Source: JAAYRQ01 sp035647815 (lineage in GTDB: Bacteria > Bacillota > Syntrophomonadia > Syntrophomonadales > Syntrophomonadaceae). Taken from it: DNA of 27,066 nucleotides. Positions 12,543 through 19,715 of the stretch are shown here, one piece after another; the stretch's first letter is position 1; each line of letters begins with the position of its first letter. The translations under genes and the position numbers were made by a program. Under the pieces are notes generated by a model, which searched no databases, was not told the DNA's origin, and saw only the letters and a program-made list of their open reading frames with translations. The stretch lies in assembly GCA_035647815.1 (NCBI GenBank), contig DASRMR010000012.1, forward strand, positions 1-27,066. Reading direction: 5' to 3'.

Positions 12543-14474
12543 TTATTTTACCAGGTTTCCTGATGGTATAGTATCGACCATAAGTACTTCTACTAAGTCA
12601 TCTGCTCGATCTGAAGCTGCTAATATCATACCTTCAGATAAAGTGCCCCTTAATTTAACTGGCTTAAGATTAGTTACTACTACTACTTTTTTACCAATCA
12701 AATCTTCTGGAGCATATTGTTTGGCAATTCCGGATACTATAGTACGCTCTTCTTCACCTATTTTTACTTTAAGTATTAAAAGCTTATCCGCCTTTTCCAT
12801 CTTTTCGCAAGCTATGACTTCAGCTACCTTTAATTCAACTTTAGCAAAATCATCGATAGTGATATATTCTGGCTCCACCTTTTCGACAACTTTTTCAACT
12901 TTTACTTCTTCATTCACAACTTTTTCCTCCAAATCTTTTAGGTCTATACGGGGATAAAGTGGTACACCTTTATTTACGGTTAAATTAGCTTTACTAAGTC
13001 CCCAGGTACCAGCATCATCCCAGGTCATATTATTTATATCTGCAAATAAAGGTAATTGTTCATTACACCTTACCGCGAAAGTCGGCATCGCTGGACTAAA
13101 CAAAATACCAGCTATACGAATACTTTCTACTAAATTATACATTACTGTCGCTAAGCGATCTTTTTTAGCTTCATCTTTAGCTAAGAGCCAAGGTTCTGTT
13201 TCATCAATATATTTATTCGCTCTCGATACTAATTTAAGAATTGCAGCTACATAATTAGCAAAATCTAGCTTTTCTAGCTTCTCGGTAGCTTCTAGATAAG
13301 CTGTATTCGCAGCCTTTATAAGACTTTCATCTACCTCTGCTTTAACAACAGGTTCAGGAATTTTCCCATCAAAATATTTGACGATCATAGCCGTAGTACG
13401 GCTAACTAAATTGCCTAAGTCATTAGCTAAATCAGAATTAATCCGGCTAACTAGCATTTCTTCTGAATATTGACCATCTTGTCCAAAAGTTAATTCTTTT
13501 AAAAGATAATAACGAACTGCATCTACCCCATACTTATCTACTAAAACTACCGGGTCGACTACATTCCCCATAGATTTAGACATTTTGCCACCATCTAGCA
13601 TAATCCACCCATGGGCAAATACTTGCTTTGGAAGTGGTACACCGGCTGCCATCAACATAGTCGGCCATATAATAGCATGGAACCTTAGTATATCTTTAGC
13701 CATCAAATGCACATCAGCTGGCCAATATTTTTGGTATAAGTCTAAATCTTTACCATAGCCAATCCCACTCAAATAGTTTATCAAAGCATCAAACCATACA
13801 TAAACAACATGATCCTGGTTAAATGGTACAGGTATCCCCCACTTAAAAGTAGTACGAGATACACATAAATCATCTAAGCCACCTTTAATAAAATTGGTTA
13901 CTTCATTACGCCTAGAGTCCGGTTGGATAAATTCCGGATTATCTTCGATATGTTTTAACAGTTGATCTGCATATTTGCCCATTTTGAAAAAATAGCTTTC
14001 CTCTTTAAGAAGTTCTACTTCTCTCTTACAATCCGGACATTTACCTTCTTCTAGTTGCCTTTCAGTAAAAAATGTTTCACAAGGCAGGCAATACCAGCCT
14101 TCATATTGTGATAAATAAATATCGCCTTGGTCATAAACTTTTTTAAATAGAGTTTCAACTACTTCCTTGTGTCTCGATTCAGTAGTACGAATAAAATCGT
14201 TATTAGTTATCAATAACTTATCCCACAAATCCCTAATATTTTCCACTATGTTATCGACATAGTCGAGAGGTTCTTTATGATTATCTCTAGCTACTTTTTC
14301 TATTTTTTGCCCATGTTCATCAGTACCAGTTAAGTAAAATACATCAAAGCCTTGTAGCCTTTTAAATCTAGCCATACAATCAGCTGCAACCGTTGTATAA
14401 GCATGACCAATATGTAGATTATCACTAGGGTAATAAATAGGAGTAGTAATATAGTAAGTCTTTTTCTCCGACAA
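12543..14474 (-). CDS. metG: Methionyl-tRNA synthetase with C-terminal tRNA-binding domain
   Basis: A 643-residue class I synthetase that charges tRNA-Met. The catalytic domain has HIGH at 21-24, a single zinc knuckle with Cys 129, 132, 146 and 149, and KMSKS at 297-301. The anticodon-binding helical domain follows (about 350-500). A Glu/Val/Lys-rich linker (EEKVVNEEVKVEKVVEKVEP) leads to an EMAPII/Trbp111-type domain from about residue 540 (DFAKVELKVAEVIACEKM ... LKPVKLRGTLSEGMILAASD), which dimerises and binds tRNA. The start is TTG at 14472-14474, with AGGAGGG upstream; no T-box sequence is visible in the leader. First gene of a metG-tatD operon, divergent from abrB. Confidence 0.97.
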   Translation of the reverse strand: MSEKKTYYITTPIYYPSDNLHIGHAYTTVAADCMARFKRLQGFDVFYLTGTDEHGQKIEKVARDNHKEPLDYVDNIVENIRDLWDKLLITNNDFIRTTESRHKEVVETLFKKVYDQGDIYLSQYEGWYCLPCETFFTERQLEEGKCPDCKREVELLKEESYFFKMGKYADQLLKHIEDNPEFIQPDSRRNEVTNFIKGGLDDLCVSRTTFKWGIPVPFNQDHVVYVWFDALINYLSGIGYGKDLDLYQKYWPADVHLMAKDILRFHAIIWPTMLMAAGVPLPKQVFAHGWIMLDGGKMSKSMGNVVDPVVLVDKYGVDAVRYYLLKELTFGQDGQYSEEMLVSRINSDLANDLGNLVSRTTAMIVKYFDGKIPEPVVKAEVDESLIKAANTAYLEATEKLEKLDFANYVAAILKLVSRANKYIDETEPWLLAKDEAKKDRLATVMYNLVESIRIAGILFSPAMPTFAVRCNEQLPLFADINNMTWDDAGTWGLSKANLTVNKGVPLYPRIDLKDLEEKVVNEEVKVEKVVEKVEPEYITIDDFAKVELKVAEVIACEKMEKADKLLILKVKIGEEERTIVSGIAKQYAPEDLIGKKVVVVTNLKPVKLRGTLSEGMILAASDRADDLVEVLMVDTIPSGNLVK

Positions 14475-14522
14475 AGTTAGTCCCTCCTGATCACTTAAAA
14501 ATATCTTTTATATTTTGTTTAT

Positions 14523-14551
14523 ATATTAAGCAAAAATCTAGCTATTGACAA
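14523..14551 (-). promoter_or_regulatory. Sigma-A promoter of metG-tatD
   Basis: Minus strand TTGTCA, 17 bases, TAATAT, about 50 bases upstream of the TTG start. Confidence 0.65.
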
Positions 14552-14563
14552 CTTAATAGCTAG
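14538..14563. promoter_or_regulatory. Inverted repeat over the metG -35 box (possible operator)
   Basis: CTAGCTATT and AATAGCTAG are perfect 9-bp arms with an 8-base spacer. The arms cover the -35 and the bases just upstream. There is no following T run, and its position fits a repressor site better than a terminator. Confidence 0.4.
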
Positions 14564-14764
14564 CTATATTTTCACTAATACAATAATCTAGTTTACCACA
14601 TATTACTAAATTATATCCCGAGGATAAAATTGCGTTAAATGTAATTTTTGTCCTATAGGTGATTGAAATGTCGCAATTTAGTACAAAACACGCCTACTAA
14701 TTAACATATTAGCCCCTTTTAAATGTACACACCAGCTTTTTGTCCATAAATGTTGAAAAATAAC
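14564..14764. other. Middle of the divergent metG-abrB intergenic region
   Basis: An AT-rich stretch with no convincing ORF, tRNA or riboswitch. I looked for the conserved T-box and SAM-box elements expected before a methionine gene and saw none. Together with the flanking promoters it makes a 362-base gap between the two start codons. Confidence 0.4.
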
Positions 14765-14793
14765 TTGACTTTTTCTACCAGTGCTGGTATATT
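14765..14793 (+). promoter_or_regulatory. Sigma-A promoter of abrB
   Basis: TTGACT, 17 bases, TATATT, with about 40 bases from the -10 to the ATG at 14837. Confidence 0.8.
14776..14789. promoter_or_regulatory. Palindromic operator candidate within the abrB promoter
   Basis: TACCAG and CTGGTA flank a two-base centre (TACCAGTGCTGGTA). It fills the space just before the -10 and overlaps its first two bases, where a bound protein would block RNA polymerase. The regulator is not known; self-control by AbrB is possible but AbrB sites are usually not sharp palindromes. Confidence 0.5.
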
Positions 14794-14836
14794 TGTCTTG
14801 TGAGAATTATGTCAAATAAAGGGAGGGTTGTATAAT

Positions 14837-15088
14837 ATGTTAAAATCAACTGGAGTAGTTAGAAAAGTAGATGAGTTAGGTCGTATAGTAATTCCCATCG
14901 AATTAAGACGCACTATGGGTATAGAGGAAAAAGACGCTTTAGAAATTTATGTCGATAGCGAAAAAATTATTCTTAAAAAATACGAACCTGCTTGCATTTT
15001 TTGTGGCAATGCTGAGGATGTAATAAATTACAAAGGGAAAAATCTTTGTAAACATTGTATGACTGAATTATCAAAAGCGGTCAGTTAA
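14837..15088 (+). CDS. abrB: AbrB-type transition-state regulator with C-terminal zinc knuckle
   Basis: An 83-residue DNA-binding protein and the only plus-strand gene here. Residues 1-50 are the swapped-hairpin AbrB domain, almost identical in pattern to Bacillus AbrB (STGVVRKVDELGRIVIPIEL, then LEIYVDSEKIILKKYEP). The C-terminal multimerisation region is replaced by a short Cys4 motif, Cys 53, 56, 71 and 74 (CIFC ... CKHC), as found in clostridial AbrB proteins; it may bind zinc. AbrB represses transition-phase and sporulation genes during growth. ATG at 14837 is chosen since GGGAGGG lies about nine bases upstream; the TTG at 14828 abuts the site. It has its own promoter with an operator-like palindrome. 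Confidence 0.93.
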   Translation: MLKSTGVVRKVDELGRIVIPIELRRTMGIEEKDALEIYVDSEKIILKKYEPACIFCGNAEDVINYKGKNLCKHCMTELSKAVS

Positions 15089-15094
15089 TATATA

Positions 15095-15934
15095 TTAATC
15101 TTTGTTTTCCACAAAGTAATTATAAATTATTGATTTCTTTATTGAATATTCTTGAGCCTTCATTTTGAAGGCTTCTTTTTTATCTATCCCAGAAGCAATT
15201 AGTGTTTTTACTTCATCAATCACTTGTTCAAACTCTACTTCTTCTTTACTAGTTTTCTTACCTATAAGTAAACATATTTCCCCTCTAGGTGCTGTTTTAG
15301 TAAAATGCTCTATTACTTCTCCCACATGACCTCTTATAACTTCTTCGAACTTTTTAGTCATTTCTCGTGCTACTACTATTTCTCTATCCTGCCCTAAAAC
15401 AAGTTCGATATCATTTAATGTTCTTAATAAACGGTGTGGAGATTCATAACATATTATGGTCCGCTTTTCATCTAGGAAATCTTGTAATTCTTCCTGACGT
15501 CTCTTTTGTTTAGCAGGCAAAAAACCTACAAATATAAATGAACTCGTATCTAATCCTGATATGCTAAGTGCAGCAGTAAGAGCTGAAGGTCCTGGTATAA
15601 CTTCTATATCTATTCCTGCTTCAATAACCTTTTTTATCAAGCCCTCCCCCGGATCTGAAATAGTAGGCATGCCTGCATCAGACACTAGAGCTATTTTTTC
15701 ACCCTCGATTAGCTTTTGTAATAAATTATCTTCCCGATTTTTATCACTATGTTCATGATAACTTAGCAGAGGTTTTTTAATCTTATATCGGTTTAAGATT
15801 TTAACCGTTTGACGAGTATCTTCACAAGCAATTAAATCTACTTTTCTTAGTGTTTTTAAAAGCCTTATACTTACATCTTCCATATTACCGATAGGAGTCC
15901 CACATATGTATAGTTTACCCACGATTAAATCCAT
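15095..15934 (-). CDS. rsmI: 16S rRNA 2'-O-ribose C1402 methyltransferase RsmI (YabC/YraL family)
   Basis: A 279-residue tetrapyrrole-methylase-fold enzyme that uses SAM to methylate the ribose of C1402 in 16S rRNA. Family signatures are GKLYICGTPIGNMEDVSIR at the start, ACEDTRQT near 37, LVSDAGMPTISDPGEG near 83, VIPGPSALTAALSISGLDTS near 112 and FVGFLPAKQKRR near 135. The C-terminal helical part ends IYNYFVENKD. It begins 16 bases after the methyltransferase gene on its right and is the last gene of the tmk-holB-yabB operon. It converges on abrB with only six bases between the stop codons, and the abrB terminator lies inside its final codons. Confidence 0.95.
   Translation of the reverse strand: MDLIVGKLYICGTPIGNMEDVSIRLLKTLRKVDLIACEDTRQTVKILNRYKIKKPLLSYHEHSDKNREDNLLQKLIEGEKIALVSDAGMPTISDPGEGLIKKVIEAGIDIEVIPGPSALTAALSISGLDTSSFIFVGFLPAKQKRRQEELQDFLDEKRTIICYESPHRLLRTLNDIELVLGQDREIVVAREMTKKFEEVIRGHVGEVIEHFTKTAPRGEICLLIGKKTSKEEVEFEQVIDEVKTLIASGIDKKEAFKMKAQEYSIKKSIIYNYFVENKD
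15154..15182 (+). terminator. Intrinsic terminator of abrB inside the rsmI reading frame
   Basis: AGCCTTCA and TGAAGGCT with loop TTT, followed by TCTTTTTTT on the plus strand, 66 bases past the abrB stop codon. The same bases code for part of the rsmI C-terminus (KKEAFKMKAQE) on the other strand. Confidence 0.8.
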
Positions 15935-15950
15935 CTTTCATAGTCATATT

Positions 15951-16664
15951 TTATCCGTACCACTCTTTTATTTCTTCACTATATTCCCCATCAGGCTGAT
16001 AAATAATTAAAGGCGACATTATCTTTAGCTTAGCATGACTGTTTTTTTGACCTTCGATTAAAACTAACTTAGCCTCGCTATTTATATGAGAATAAACTAA
16101 GCGCATTCTGATTAGATTAATATTATTTGACGAAAACAGATTAATAATTTCGACTAAACGATCAGCTCTTTGAACTAAGGCTAATCTGCCACCATCATTT
16201 AATAGATAAGCAGCTGTTTCAACTACTTCAGCCATAGATATCTTTAATTCATGTCTAGCTATAGCTTGTTCTTGATTAAGGCTAATTTTGCCTTCGCCTT
16301 GCTTAAAAAAAGGAGGGTTCACTACTACTAAGTCAGCAAATCCCCCTGTTAAATAATTTTTAAGTTCTTTTATATCTATATTTAATATTTTTATATTTTC
16401 TTCTAGTCGGTTATATTGTACACTTCTCCTAGCCCGATCAACCATCTGGGCTTGTATCTCTATACCCGTTATTTTTAAATCTGGTTTTCGGTAAGTAAGT
16501 AACAAAGGAATTACTCCGCTTCCAGTTCCTAAGTCTACTACTTTTTTAACCTTTTCTAGAGAACAAAAATGCGTTAATAAGACTGCATCGATAGAAAATC
16601 TATACCCTGTTTTAGCTTGAATAACTTTTAGACCACCTAAAACGAGGTCATCTAAAACTTCCAT
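15951..16664 (-). CDS. TrmN6-type tRNA/rRNA adenine N6-methyltransferase (YabB)
   Basis: A 237-residue SAM-dependent methyltransferase. Motif I is VDLGTGSGVIPLLL (about 43-56), the acidic ribose-binding residue is in GIEIQAQM, and the catalytic N6-amino motif is NPPF (116-119). E. coli TrmN6 modifies A37 of tRNA-Val; the substrate of the Firmicute YabB group is assumed and not shown. ATG at 16662-16664 is chosen because GGAAAAGGAG lies just before it; a longer frame that begins at 16739 would overlap yabA by 73 bases and adds an unrelated Arg-rich start. It begins two bases past the yabA stop, so the two are closely coupled. The intervening GIY-YIG gene (yazA) of Bacillus is absent. Confidence 0.9.
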   Translation of the reverse strand: MEVLDDLVLGGLKVIQAKTGYRFSIDAVLLTHFCSLEKVKKVVDLGTGSGVIPLLLTYRKPDLKITGIEIQAQMVDRARRSVQYNRLEENIKILNIDIKELKNYLTGGFADLVVVNPPFFKQGEGKISLNQEQAIARHELKISMAEVVETAAYLLNDGGRLALVQRADRLVEIINLFSSNNINLIRMRLVYSHINSEAKLVLIEGQKNSHAKLKIMSPLIIYQPDGEYSEEIKEWYG

Positions 16665-16666
16665 TT

Positions 16667-16945
16667 TTACTCCTTTTCCATAAAAGCTACACAAAAAAGA
16701 CATTCTTCTTCTCGTGCCTGTCCGAAAGCCATAGGACATACATGAAAACCTTCCTTATATAACTTGCCTAAATTTTCATAGCTTTCGCCTTCTAAACTCA
16801 TACTATAAGCTGGAGTTTCTAACACTTTAGGCTCTTCATGTCTTACCATTTCTTTTTCTATATTAGTAATCCGTTCTTTAAGATCTCCTACCTCCAGAAC
16901 CAGTTCCCGGATTATTATTTTTAGCTCTTGAACAGTCTTCTCCAT
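16667..16945 (-). CDS. yabA: YabA, regulator of replication initiation
   Basis: A 92-residue protein matching YabA, which bridges DnaA and the beta clamp (DnaN) to limit replication initiation in Firmicutes. The N-terminal half is a tetramerising coiled coil (ELKIIIRELVLEVGDLKERI). The C-terminal zinc module has the expected ligands: His and Cys in GFHVCP and a CxxC pair in EEECLFCVAF. The linker carries the EGESYENLGKLYKEGFHVCP segment typical of the family. ATG at 16943-16945 with GGAGGG upstream, inside the end of ricT, which it overlaps by 68 bases. This genomic place, beside holB and ricT, is the same as in Bacillus. Confidence 0.93.
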   Translation of the reverse strand: MEKTVQELKIIIRELVLEVGDLKERITNIEKEMVRHEEPKVLETPAYSMSLEGESYENLGKLYKEGFHVCPMAFGQAREEECLFCVAFMEKE

Positions 16946-17621
16946 TCTTGTGCCCTCCGCTATTTATCTTGCTTTCCTGGTAATGCTCTGTTTCATATTT
17001 TAAACAACACATTAAGCGACCACAAATCCCTGATATCTTAGTAGGATTAAGGGATAAGTTTTGCTCTTTGGCCATACGAATTGAAACTGGCTCAAATTCA
17101 CCTAGAAATGTCTTGCAACATACTATGCGGCCACAAGATCCTATCCCACCTAACATTTTAGCTTCATCTCTAACTCCTATTTGCCTTAACTCAATCCTAG
17201 TTTTGAAAACGGAGGCCAAGTCCTTGACTAATTCTCTAAAATCTACCCGACCTTCAGCAGTAAAGTAAAATATGACCTTACCCATATCAAAAGTATATTC
17301 AACATCAATTAACCGCATAGGTAAGTTGTGTTGCTTAACTTTATTACGACATATTTGTAATGCTTCTTTTTCTTTATCTTGGTTACTGTTAAACCCTTCA
17401 ATATCTTCACTTGAAGCTTGCCGTATCACTTTTTTAAGTGGTAATACTAAATCTTTTTCATCTATATTCCTTTTGCCTATAGCAACTAGTCCGTATTCTA
17501 TCCCCCTGATAGTTTCAACTATAACAGCATCACCCGCTTTTAAGTCTAAATGCTCACCATCAAAGTAATATATTTTACCGGCGGGCTTAAATCTAACTCC
17601 TACTACCCACGCCAATCTCAT
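16878..17621 (-). CDS. ricT: RicT/YaaT (PSP1 domain), Fe-S RNA-processing cofactor
   Basis: A 247-residue PSP1-domain protein. In B. subtilis RicT works with RicA and RicF in a complex that holds [4Fe-4S] clusters and aids RNase Y in mRNA maturation, and so affects sporulation and biofilm choice. N-terminal VVGVRFKPAGKIYYFDGEHL and the PSP1 core FYFTAEGRVDFRELVKDLAS are clear; the Cys motifs are SCGRIVCCKTF and GICGRLMCCLKYE, giving the conserved cluster ligands. The C-terminus (HKNGEDCSRAKNNNPGTGSG) is short, and its last 22 codons overlap yabA in another frame. ATG at 17621 has GAGGGGG directly before it. It follows holB by 16 bases. Confidence 0.94.
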   Translation of the reverse strand: MRLAWVVGVRFKPAGKIYYFDGEHLDLKAGDAVIVETIRGIEYGLVAIGKRNIDEKDLVLPLKKVIRQASSEDIEGFNSNQDKEKEALQICRNKVKQHNLPMRLIDVEYTFDMGKVIFYFTAEGRVDFRELVKDLASVFKTRIELRQIGVRDEAKMLGGIGSCGRIVCCKTFLGEFEPVSIRMAKEQNLSLNPTKISGICGRLMCCLKYETEHYQESKINSGGHKNGEDCSRAKNNNPGTGSGGRRS

Positions 17622-17637
17622 AACCCCCTCAGTTCTT

Positions 17638-18597
17638 CTAATGGAAAGCCTGCCATATATTTTTTGCTATATTTACACTTATCAGCATGGAGTTTACATG
17701 GCGGCGATAATTTCTTTTTAATTGGTTAATTTTGTTTATAGCAGCTCTTAATTGATTAATTTCATCAATCTTTAAATTGTTGGCTAATATAATATTATCA
17801 GAAATTACAACTAAAGTTTCTTGCTTAGTAGTTTTATAAATGAGAATATCCCTTAATATGGTCTCCAACATATTAGTAAATAACTCCGTATCCTTATCTA
17901 TAGCCTCTGCTACTGTAAAAATTTGAGCAACATCTCGACTACTTAAATCTTTTATCATTTCTCTAGCTTGGTCCCATTTTTCTCTTATAGTTTCATCTTG
18001 TATAAACTGTTCTGCTAATGCTACACTACCTTGGGCAAGTTTCGAAACTTCTAAGGCTAGAGTTGCCTCAACACCTTTATTTATTAAGTGTTGTTCAATT
18101 ATATGGTCTGTAACTACAGAAAATTTTATTATCTGGCACCGAGAAACTATCGTTTCTAATAGTCGGCTTTGATCTGCAACTAGTATTATTACTGCATATG
18201 GAGGTGGTTCTTCTAAAGTCTTTAATAGAGCATTAGCTGCCTCATCACTCATCAGATGACTATCTTTTATTATTACTATACGATGTTTTGCCCGGTATGG
18301 CTTTAAAGCTAACCACGGTTCCATTTCTTTAGTTATCTGTTCCTTGGTAATTACAGTCTTCTTTTCTTGAACCTCTATAATCATTAAATCTGGATGAACT
18401 TGGTCTAGCCAGAATATCCTAGCATCTTGATCATCAATCGCTATTAATTGCCAAGCAAAAGATAAAGCAGTCAACTTCTTTCCTACCCCTTGCGGGCCTA
18501 TAAACAGATAGGCATGACTAACTTGTCTTTTATCTATAGAACTTTGCAAAAGCGATATAGCTACATCTTGTCCTATTATCTCAGAGAAATGGTTCAT
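17638..18597 (-). CDS. holB: DNA polymerase III delta' subunit
   Basis: A 319-residue clamp-loader AAA+ subunit. The start has IIGQDVAISLLQ, then a Walker A-like GPQGVGKK (34-41), the KDSHLMSDEAANALLKTLEE block (111-130) in place of Walker B and sensor elements, and the SRC arginine-finger motif (152-154). The Cys4 zinc module that is usual after Walker A in many delta' and DnaX proteins is missing; the segment LIAIDDQDARIFWLDQVHPD is in its place. The C-terminal domain is the all-helical collar part. It lies between yaaR and ricT, as in Bacillus, and is co-transcribed with them. Confidence 0.94.
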   Translation of the reverse strand: MNHFSEIIGQDVAISLLQSSIDKRQVSHAYLFIGPQGVGKKLTALSFAWQLIAIDDQDARIFWLDQVHPDLMIIEVQEKKTVITKEQITKEMEPWLALKPYRAKHRIVIIKDSHLMSDEAANALLKTLEEPPPYAVIILVADQSRLLETIVSRCQIIKFSVVTDHIIEQHLINKGVEATLALEVSKLAQGSVALAEQFIQDETIREKWDQAREMIKDLSSRDVAQIFTVAEAIDKDTELFTNMLETILRDILIYKTTKQETLVVISDNIILANNLKIDEINQLRAAINKINQLKRNYRRHVNSMLISVNIAKNIWQAFH

Positions 18598-18616
18598 TAT
18601 TTTTTCACCACTCTAA

Positions 18617-19066
18617 TTATATCATTAAGTCTATTAGCATTCCTCTAACCTTGTCTAACTGCTCTAAGACTTCCGTTGAATTCGTCTGCTTACGCATAAA
18701 GTTTTCTAGCATCTCTTCTACTTCTCGGTCAATAGTCTTAATAGTAAGCAAAATGCTTCTGCCCCTCCTGCTTCTACCTCGTTGTTGGTTAAGCAAAAAT
18801 GCCTGGTCAGAGGCTTCTTTTAAAAACTGTTTGACTAACATTTTATATTTCATCAAGTCATTTATCGTTAAACTTTGAGCTAGCTTATAATTTACATCAT
18901 CTATTTCCCCTAATAATTCCTGCATTATGAACTGTTTTTGACCCTCTTTTTTAGAATCTAGCTCTTTTTCAAAGCTAGATACTTCTCCACCCCTTATTTC
19001 GGGAAAATTAGTTTTTTTAAGAGGTGAATAGCTACTCAAGCCCTTTTTGTCACGGTCAATCTTCAT
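18617..19066 (-). CDS. YaaR-family protein (DUF327)
   Basis: A 149-residue mostly helical, charged protein matching YaaR/DUF327, a family of unknown function. Typical features are the disordered start (SSYSPLKKTNFPEIRGGEVS SFEKEL in total), FIMQELLGEIDDVNYKLAQS, the conserved MKYKMLVKQFLKEA and the C-terminal LTIKTIDREVEEMLENFM. There is no membrane segment. It overlaps the end of tmk by 11 bases and precedes holB by 19, so it is translated together with replication genes. yaaQ, which lies between tmk and yaaR in Bacillus, is not present. Confidence 0.88.
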   Translation of the reverse strand: MKIDRDKKGLSSYSPLKKTNFPEIRGGEVSSFEKELDSKKEGQKQFIMQELLGEIDDVNYKLAQSLTINDLMKYKMLVKQFLKEASDQAFLLNQQRGRSRRGRSILLTIKTIDREVEEMLENFMRKQTNSTEVLEQLDKVRGMLIDLMI

Positions 19067-19709
19067 TTTTTACACCTATCTTTAGAAATTCCGCCACGAC
19101 TTTAATAGCATTACTAGCTACTTCTTCGCTAGATAAACTAGCATCTAAAACTTTTACCCGGTTAGGATCTTCCTTGGCTATGTTTAAATACCCTTTTCTG
19201 ACTTTAGCCTGAAATAAAAGGCCTTCTTTTTCCAACCTATCCGGTATTCCTAGTTGTTTACGCTTTTGTCCTATTACAGGATCAAGATCTAGAAGTAGTG
19301 TCAAATCAGGCTTTAAACCTGATGTCGACAGATCATTTAGTTCTTGCAAAAACTTTATTTCTAGCCCCCGGGCATAACCCTGATAAGCGATAGTTGAATC
19401 AATATATCTATCAGCTATAACGACATTTCCTGCCATCAATGCAGGACGAATTACTTCCTCAACTAATTGGCTACGGGCAGTAGCATATAACATAGCTTCA
19501 GTTTTAGGGAGAATTTCTTCATTTCTTACATCTAAAAGTAAGTCCCGTATCTTTTCCGATATATCAGTTCCCCCTGGTTCCCTCACACATACAACTTTAA
19601 CATCCTTTAAATAATTGACCAAATGGTCTTTTAAGGATGATTTCCCAGCCCCATCTATACCTTCTAAGCTTATAAATAAAGCATTTTGGTTCAAATGGTA
19701 TCGCCCCAT
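19056..19709 (-). CDS. tmk: Thymidylate kinase
   Basis: A 217-residue kinase that converts dTMP to dTDP. The P-loop is GIDGAGKS (17-24), the DR motif is DRYIDSTIAYQG (100 onwards), VREPGGTDISEKIRD holds the substrate-binding Arg, and LLLDLDPVIGQKRKQ is the lid region. ATG at 19707-19709 gives about five more residues before the first strand than usual and has only a weak ribosome binding site; a TTG five codons in, with GGGGCGA upstream, is a possible alternative. It begins six bases after the decarboxylase gene and overlaps the following yaaR. Confidence 0.96.
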   Translation of the reverse strand: MGRYHLNQNALFISLEGIDGAGKSSLKDHLVNYLKDVKVVCVREPGGTDISEKIRDLLLDVRNEEILPKTEAMLYATARSQLVEEVIRPALMAGNVVIADRYIDSTIAYQGYARGLEIKFLQELNDLSTSGLKPDLTLLLDLDPVIGQKRKQLGIPDRLEKEGLLFQAKVRKGYLNIAKEDPNRVKVLDASLSSEEVASNAIKVVAEFLKIGVKNED

Positions 19710-19715
19710 TCTTTA

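Noticed and set aside
14475..14764. Possible T-box or SAM riboswitch before metG
   Set aside because: The conserved T-box antiterminator sequence and SAM-I core were looked for on the minus strand and not found; there is no terminator stem before the start.
16665..16739. N-terminal extension of the TrmN6-type methyltransferase
   Set aside because: It overlaps yabA and encodes an unrelated Arg-rich start; the ATG at 16664 has a good ribosome binding site and fits the family start.
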